DNA of 9,113 nt, taken from positions 1 to 9,113 of the forward strand of contig JBIKPA010000108.1 of NCBI GenBank assembly GCA_044357715.1. The letters run 5' to 3'. Shown one piece after another: positions 5,444 to 9,113 of the stretch (positions are counted from its first letter, which is position 1; each line of letters opens with the position of its first letter). Source of the DNA: IMCC26207 sp044357715 (GTDB lineage Bacteria; Actinomycetota; Acidimicrobiia; Acidimicrobiales; Microtrichaceae). The notes beneath the pieces were generated by a model that did no database searches, had not been told where the DNA came from, and saw only the letters and a list, made by a program, of their open reading frames with translations. A program made the position numbers and the translations under genes.

Positions 5444-6304
5444 ATGAGCCAGTCAGACCCCAATGAGAATGACCTAGGCAAGGTTGAAGTGCGTGATGCC
5501 GCCACGGTGATGCTTTTGCGCGACGGATCCGACGGGGTTGAAGTCTGCATGTTGCAGCGCAACTTGAATTCCGACTTTATTGGCGGTGCGTACGTTTTCC
5601 CTGGTGGAGGTGTGGACCCACAAGATGCTGGCGGGGACCTAGATGGCATGTTCGTAGGTCGGACCGATCAAGAAGCCTCGCGACAACTCGGACTAGAGCA
5701 CGGTGGTTTGGCGTTTTGGGTTGCGGCAATCCGCGAGTCATTTGAAGAGGCTGGATTGCTGCTCGCCGAGAACCTGACTGGCGATCGGGTTTCGTTTTCG
5801 GACCCAGAGGTTGCGGCCCGTTTTGAGGTGCACCGTCGCGATGTTGATACTGGCCGACGCAGGCTGGCCGAGATTTGTCTTGAGGAGCAGCTCCGACTTG
5901 AGGTTGGCAACATTCATTATTTTTCTAGGTGGGTGACCCCGCTCGGCGCTCCCCGCCGATATGACACACGGTTTTTTGTGGCAGCCGCTCCCGAGGGGCA
6001 GGTGGCTCTTCATGATGATGCTGAGGTGATTGCAACCCGCTGGCTGACCCCCGCGGCTGCGCTCGCTGATAATGAAGCCGGTCGCATCACGATGATCTTT
6101 CCGACTATCCGAACGATGATTGCGCTGGCTAGGTTTGATTCTGCCGCTCAGGTGCTCGAACACACCGCAGCGCAAGGAGCGATCACCCCAATGCTGCCCC
6201 TGATGAAGGACTTTGGTAGCGGGCTACGAATTGTTTTGCCAGGAGATGAGGAGCATCCCAGCGGAATCTATGACGCGATGACGGCACAGCCAGTAGCTGA
6301 CTAG
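5444..6304 (+). CDS. NUDT19-like Nudix hydrolase
   Basis: A 286-residue Nudix-fold hydrolase. The Nudix box is split: GGGVDP at 54-59 and AAIRESFEEAGLLL at 94-107 (R97, E98, E101 and E102 being the metal-binding part), with about 35 residues between instead of the usual spacing. This insertion, and WVTPLGAPRRYDTRFFVA at 163-180, are typical of the NUDT19/RP2 group, which includes a mammalian CoA diphosphatase. The substrate here is unproven: CoA derivatives or another nucleoside diphosphate compound. I chose the ATG at 5444 over the TTG directly before it because AGGG lies only 4 nt upstream of the ATG and would be too close to the TTG. The gene follows WhiB by 30 nt and ends on the same CTAG as the convergent HNH gene. 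Confidence 0.88.
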   Translation: MSQSDPNENDLGKVEVRDAATVMLLRDGSDGVEVCMLQRNLNSDFIGGAYVFPGGGVDPQDAGGDLDGMFVGRTDQEASRQLGLEHGGLAFWVAAIRESFEEAGLLLAENLTGDRVSFSDPEVAARFEVHRRDVDTGRRRLAEICLEEQLRLEVGNIHYFSRWVTPLGAPRRYDTRFFVAAAPEGQVALHDDAEVIATRWLTPAAALADNEAGRITMIFPTIRTMIALARFDSAAQVLEHTAAQGAITPMLPLMKDFGSGLRIVLPGDEEHPSGIYDAMTAQPVAD

Positions 6305-7578
6305 GTTGGCATCGGCCCTGCGCGCTGCTTGCCGTGGCGTTGTGACCAGAAGCTTCGGCCAAGGGGAGATGTCCACCAGAACCATTGGTCGGCGGTGACG
6401 TGCATGCTCCATCCGTTGCGATGAGTGACCATGTGGTGATAGCGGCAGAGCGAGGCCAGATTTGAGGGCTCGGTGATGCCACCGTGTTGCCAGTGTTGGA
6501 TGTGATGGGCGTCAGTCCATGCCGCGTGGTGCGTGCAACCGGGCCACACACAGCCACCATCGCGGTGCGCTATTGCCCTGCGCTGCGCCCTGTTGGCGAG
6601 TCGCTGATCTCGTCCAAGTGCAATGACGATTCCATGCACCGTAGTAACCACGGCACGAAGCACTGGATCGCAGAGCAGAGTGGATTGATCAGTGTTGCCG
6701 ATTGGGAATCCCTCTGAATCAGTAACAGTTTGAGCATCCTGTGCCTGAAGAACGAGGGAGAGTTCGGTTACTGGGGGCTGGGAGTTGGCGACGTCGGTAG
6801 CTGTTGATTCTCGGATGAGCTCCCATAGGGCCAACGCTCTCAGGGTTGACCTGTGCGGAAGAGTCAAGTCTGGAGTGAGTTCCTGATCGGCCTGCATGCG
6901 TTTGAATATCTGATCGGCACGAGTGTTGATGGCATGTTCCACGCTGAGGCCAAACTGCCCGCAGAGTTGCCCGTTGAGTTGGATCGTGTTCTCTAAGCCC
7001 CGGCTCATAGACAGTTTGTTGTCGGATACGCAGTCGCCTGGTGTGTGGCCGCCGTCAGCATCTAGAAGCTCAGCTAGGCCGGCTACCTCTTTGCGCCAGC
7101 GATCAAACGTGGAGTGTTGTGCGGCCTGAATCAGGTCGGGGACTACTGCAGCAAATGATTCAGCAATGCGTGGGTTGCATGCCTCGGCTAAGACTTTGGC
7201 GTGCTCATAGCTGATGAGCCCCTGGGCTAGAGCCGTATCTGCCTCGGGCAGGGTGGCTCGAAGTTTTGTTGCGACTCGGACTCGGGCCTTGGTGGGACCC
7301 ACGGGAAGCTTCGCAAGATGCGAAAGCCACGGGCCGGTGCGCATGCCGTCTACGGAGTCGGTGCTGCCACGGGAGTCGAGCTCAGCTAGTAGATGACACG
7401 AGAATGAGTCGAGAAGGCGTCGTAACTGCTCGGTTTGGGGTGCGAGACGGAGTAGCTCATCTTCGGTGGAAGCAGAAGAATCCCACACTGCAAAGCTACG
7501 CAGAGCCCTCAGAAGCGGATCAAGATCTATGGGGTTCGTAGTCGGAAGATCAACCGATGAGCTTTCTATATCGAACAT
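6301..7578 (-). CDS. DUF222 / 13E12-family HNH endonuclease
   Basis: A 425-residue protein with an N-terminal helical DUF222 region (roughly residues 20-300, including ARVRVATKLRATLPEADTAL and LISYEHAKVLAEA) and a C-terminal HNH nuclease domain from C343. That domain reads CVWPGC, then TDAHHIQHW, a central Asn, LCRYHHMVTH: the zinc-binding Cys/His pairs and the HNH metal site all appear intact. Members of this family occur in many copies in actinobacteria (REP13E12 in M. tuberculosis); their function is not established, but DNA cleavage and mobility have been suggested. An in-frame TTG at 7596 gives six more residues, but the ATG at 7578 lies about 7 nt after a TATAGT box and inside an SOS box, suggesting a leaderless mRNA. 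The stop overlaps that of the Nudix gene. Confidence 0.88.
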   Translation of the reverse strand: MFDIESSSVDLPTTNPIDLDPLLRALRSFAVWDSSASTEDELLRLAPQTEQLRRLLDSFSCHLLAELDSRGSTDSVDGMRTGPWLSHLAKLPVGPTKARVRVATKLRATLPEADTALAQGLISYEHAKVLAEACNPRIAESFAAVVPDLIQAAQHSTFDRWRKEVAGLAELLDADGGHTPGDCVSDNKLSMSRGLENTIQLNGQLCGQFGLSVEHAINTRADQIFKRMQADQELTPDLTLPHRSTLRALALWELIRESTATDVANSQPPVTELSLVLQAQDAQTVTDSEGFPIGNTDQSTLLCDPVLRAVVTTVHGIVIALGRDQRLANRAQRRAIAHRDGGCVWPGCTHHAAWTDAHHIQHWQHGGITEPSNLASLCRYHHMVTHRNGWSMHVTADQWFWWTSPLGRSFWSQRHGKQRAGPMPT

Positions 7579-7586
7579 ATGTACGA
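7571..7586. promoter_or_regulatory. LexA (SOS) box at the start of the HNH gene
   Basis: TCGAACATATGTACGA matches the mycobacterial/actinobacterial LexA consensus TCGAAC-N4-GTTCGA at all fixed positions but one (GTACGA for GTTCGA), and the central ATAT fits the RNRY preference. It spans the ATG (7578-7576). LexA bound here would block transcription start, so the nuclease gene should be induced by DNA damage. Several REP13E12 genes of M. tuberculosis are known to have LexA sites. Confidence 0.75.
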
Positions 7587-7618
7587 CTATACGCAAGCCG
7601 TGTGACAGCGAGATTCAA
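7586..7618 (-). promoter_or_regulatory. Candidate promoter of the HNH gene
   Basis: On the minus strand TATAGT (7591-7586) is a close -10 match, placing the transcription start at about 7579-7578, that is on the ATG itself. TTGAAT (7618-7613) is the nearest -35-like hexamer, but its 21-nt spacing is long. The adjoining LexA box overlaps the start point, a typical repressor position. Confidence 0.5.
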
Positions 7619-7671
7619 GTCGTGCCTGCAGGATTGATACCCCGGAACGGATAGAACTTTTCGGCCCGGGC

Positions 7672-8838
7672 TTACTGCCCTGGGGCTTGCTCTATTGCTT
7701 CTACAACAGCTTGATAGGCAGCCTTTGGGTTGTAGGAAGTATCGAGCAGAAGTGGCTTGCTGGGGAGATCAAAGAACAACCGAAGCCCAGGATTGTTTTT
7801 GCGTTGGCCGTCACTATCGAGCGTCGTGAAAGCATCAGTTACGCCCCAAACAGTGATCTCGTTGGCGCCAGCAGCTAAGGCTTCGGTAGCTACTTGCCGG
7901 TATGTGGCAACCTGCTGCTGCTCTGACCGAAGCGGACCCAGGGGAACATCGAGTTCGGTGACGGCAACTTCAACACCAAGGTTCCGGAGCTGGGTTACAA
8001 GGCCGCCGATCGCCCCAGCAGCGGGAGCCTCAGGGGTCAGAGTGAGGTGAGTCTGAAGGCCCACACCATGAATGGGAACCCCAGAATTACGGAGCGAGGT
8101 GACAAGACCCACTAGGGCCTGGGCCTTATCTGGAAAATATTCGGTGAAGACCTCGTTGATCCAAAGCGAGGCATCCGGATCGGCAGCATGCGCTGCTTCA
8201 AACAGGTCTGCCACGTAGTCGGGCCCCATCCGGTCATACACCGAGGGTGCCAGCGCACCGTTGACGTACTCCAACCGCTCATTCACCACATCCCAACGGT
8301 CGATACGTCCTCGATAGTGCCCCACAACCTCTGTGACACCCTCAAGGACGTAGGTCCTAAAGGCCTCGGGGTCAGTCACCCCGCGGAGCCAAGAAGGCAG
8401 GCCGTTTTGATCGCCGGTTTCGTTGACCCAAGCCAAAGTATGGCCTCGAACAGCAAGGTTGTTCGCCTCAGCGAAGTCAACGATTGAGTCTGCCGGACCC
8501 CAGTTGTACTGGGTAGGCGAGGGCCGAAGGATTGACCACTTAAGTTCGTTCTCTGGGGTCACGGAGGTGAAGTGCCGACGAATAGCGTCAGCGTAGGCAG
8601 GATTTGTTGCTAGTCGGCCGGCATTGACCGCTGCGCCGATTTGGACGTCGCGGTCACGTGCGGCAGTTGCCAGCGGGCATACGGGTTCGTTGCAGGGTGG
8701 CGGCGGAGTCGGCGGTGCTTGCGGGACAGGTACACATGACACGCTGGCTGCTGCGAGGATGAACACCGCAGCCAAGCTCCACAGCTTGGTTCGTTTAGGG
8801 TTCGTTCCACGCGAAAACCTACTGATCATCTGATTCAT
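7672..8838 (-). CDS. GH10 family xylanase-like glycosidase, exported lipoprotein
   Basis: A 388-residue secreted enzyme. Residues 1-35 are a lipoprotein-type signal (ILAAASVSC, C35 lipidated; the Ser at -3 is not the commonest choice), followed by a proline-rich linker (PQAPPTPPPPC). The rest is a GH10 TIM barrel: ENELKW (96-101), HTLAW (133-137), acid/base E187 in WDVVNE, HGVGLQTHL (257-265), and nucleophile E295 in VTELDV. GH10 enzymes cleave beta-1,4-xylan with retention of configuration. Most subsite residues are kept, but the position of the second conserved Trp after VWGVTD is Thr339 and the His after HTLAW is Val138, so activity may be atypical. The ATG at 8838 is preferred over 8850 because GGGGGA lies 4 nt upstream. 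No carbohydrate-binding module is seen. Confidence 0.9.
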   Translation of the reverse strand: MNQMISRFSRGTNPKRTKLWSLAAVFILAAASVSCVPVPQAPPTPPPPCNEPVCPLATAARDRDVQIGAAVNAGRLATNPAYADAIRRHFTSVTPENELKWSILRPSPTQYNWGPADSIVDFAEANNLAVRGHTLAWVNETGDQNGLPSWLRGVTDPEAFRTYVLEGVTEVVGHYRGRIDRWDVVNERLEYVNGALAPSVYDRMGPDYVADLFEAAHAADPDASLWINEVFTEYFPDKAQALVGLVTSLRNSGVPIHGVGLQTHLTLTPEAPAAGAIGGLVTQLRNLGVEVAVTELDVPLGPLRSEQQQVATYRQVATEALAAGANEITVWGVTDAFTTLDSDGQRKNNPGLRLFFDLPSKPLLLDTSYNPKAAYQAVVEAIEQAPGQ

Positions 8839-8936
8839 AGCTTCCCCCATTGGTCACGCGGTGCCCAGCACCGGAAACAATCGAAATTTAGCCTCCTGCA
8901 CAACCTGGACATTGTCAATAGCTTGAAGCTTGAGGG

Positions 8937-9113
8937 CTAGTCGGGTGGGGCTATCGAGGCGAACGCTCGGGCTCGGTCGATTGCGGCAAGGCGCTCGGAA
9001 TCATCAAGGTGGCCGACAAGGATGTAGGTGTCGGTGAACTCAGGCAGCAGTTCGCCATTCTCGACCATCCATGGCAGGGCCAATCGCCTTGGGACTCGAA
9101 CGAGTTCGGTCTG
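8937..9113 (-). CDS. Unrecognised protein, C-terminal end (partial)
   Basis: The minus strand is open from the right edge of the window to a TAG at 8939-8937, giving 58 residues. Visible stretches are LVRVPRRLALPWMVENGELL, FTDTYILVGHLDD and AIDRARAFASIAPP. The composition and codon choice look like real coding sequence, it is in the same orientation as the GH10 gene, and it ends 98 bp before that gene starts. I do not recognise the family; the start lies outside the window. An internal ATG (MVENGELL) could give a much smaller protein, but the upstream frame stays open. Confidence 0.6.
   Translation of the reverse strand, partial: QTELVRVPRRLALPWMVENGELLPEFTDTYILVGHLDDSERLAAIDRARAFASIAPPD

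Noticed and set aside
7641..7670. CCCGG/CCGGG repeats after the GH10 stop as a terminator
   Set aside because: Five-base arms with a loop of about 20 nt and no T-run; the link is probably chance in GC-rich sequence.
8859..8873. CGGTGC/GCACCG inverted repeat upstream of the GH10 gene
   Set aside because: A 6-bp stem with no U-tract; it lies in the 5' leader and has no specific riboswitch or terminator features.
8885..8918. TTGACA (8918-8913) and TAAATT (8890-8885) as a promoter for the GH10 gene
   Set aside because: Both hexamers look good but are 22 nt apart, too far for a standard sigma-70-type promoter.
1..9113. CRISPR array, insertion sequence or prophage block
   Set aside because: No regularly spaced repeats, transposase, integrase or terminal inverted repeats were seen; the only mobile-like gene is the DUF222-HNH protein.

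Overview
The window looks like a chromosomal stretch from an actinobacterium (Actinomycetota). It carries a WhiB-type iron-sulfur regulator, a DUF222/13E12-type HNH endonuclease behind a mycobacterial-type SOS box, and a paired Get3/ArsA-like ATPase operon of the kind found in Mycobacterium and Streptomyces. Base composition is moderate (mid-50s % GC by eye) and GTG/TTG starts are frequent. A freshwater or marine Acidimicrobiia-type lineage is my best guess, but this is inference only. No insertion sequence, CRISPR array or phage block is visible. No gene-free stretch exceeds about 120 bases.

Layout. (1) Left edge, bases 2-136: the C-terminus of aspartate-semialdehyde dehydrogenase (asd, + strand). 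It runs convergently into a small MazG-like pyrophosphohydrolase (154-408, -), which follows a CAP/SCP-domain lipoprotein gene (444-938, -). (2) Bases 1022-1147 (-): tRNA-Pro(CGG) with encoded CCA and a perfect 14-bp hairpin terminator. (3) Bases 1179-3702 (-): a three-gene, translationally coupled operon. It encodes two Get3/ArsA-like ATPases (one with the signature Lys of the deviant Walker A motif, one with Ser there) and a receiver-only response-regulator-like protein with altered switch residues. (4) Bases 3726-6304 (+): an NfeD/ClpP-class membrane protein whose protease domain seems to lack its catalytic Ser and Lys. It starts only 23 bp from the ATPase operon and is followed by a WhiB protein and a NUDT19-like Nudix hydrolase. 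(5) Bases 6301-7578 (-): the DUF222-HNH nuclease gene. It ends on the same CTAG as the Nudix gene and starts inside a near-consensus LexA box. (6) Bases 7672-8838 (-): a secreted, probably lipid-anchored GH10 xylanase-like glycosidase. (7) Right edge, 8937-9113 (-): the C-terminus of an unrecognised protein.

How the parts may work together. The central block combines membrane-associated functions (Get3-like ATPases, NfeD-like membrane protein) with redox and signal sensing (WhiB, degenerate receiver). Association of Get3-like pairs with a WhiB gene is known in Mycobacterium and Streptomyces. The coupled receiver-like third cistron and the apparently inactive NfeD-like neighbour are the least ordinary parts. 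The HNH gene looks DNA-damage inducible, and possibly leaderless.
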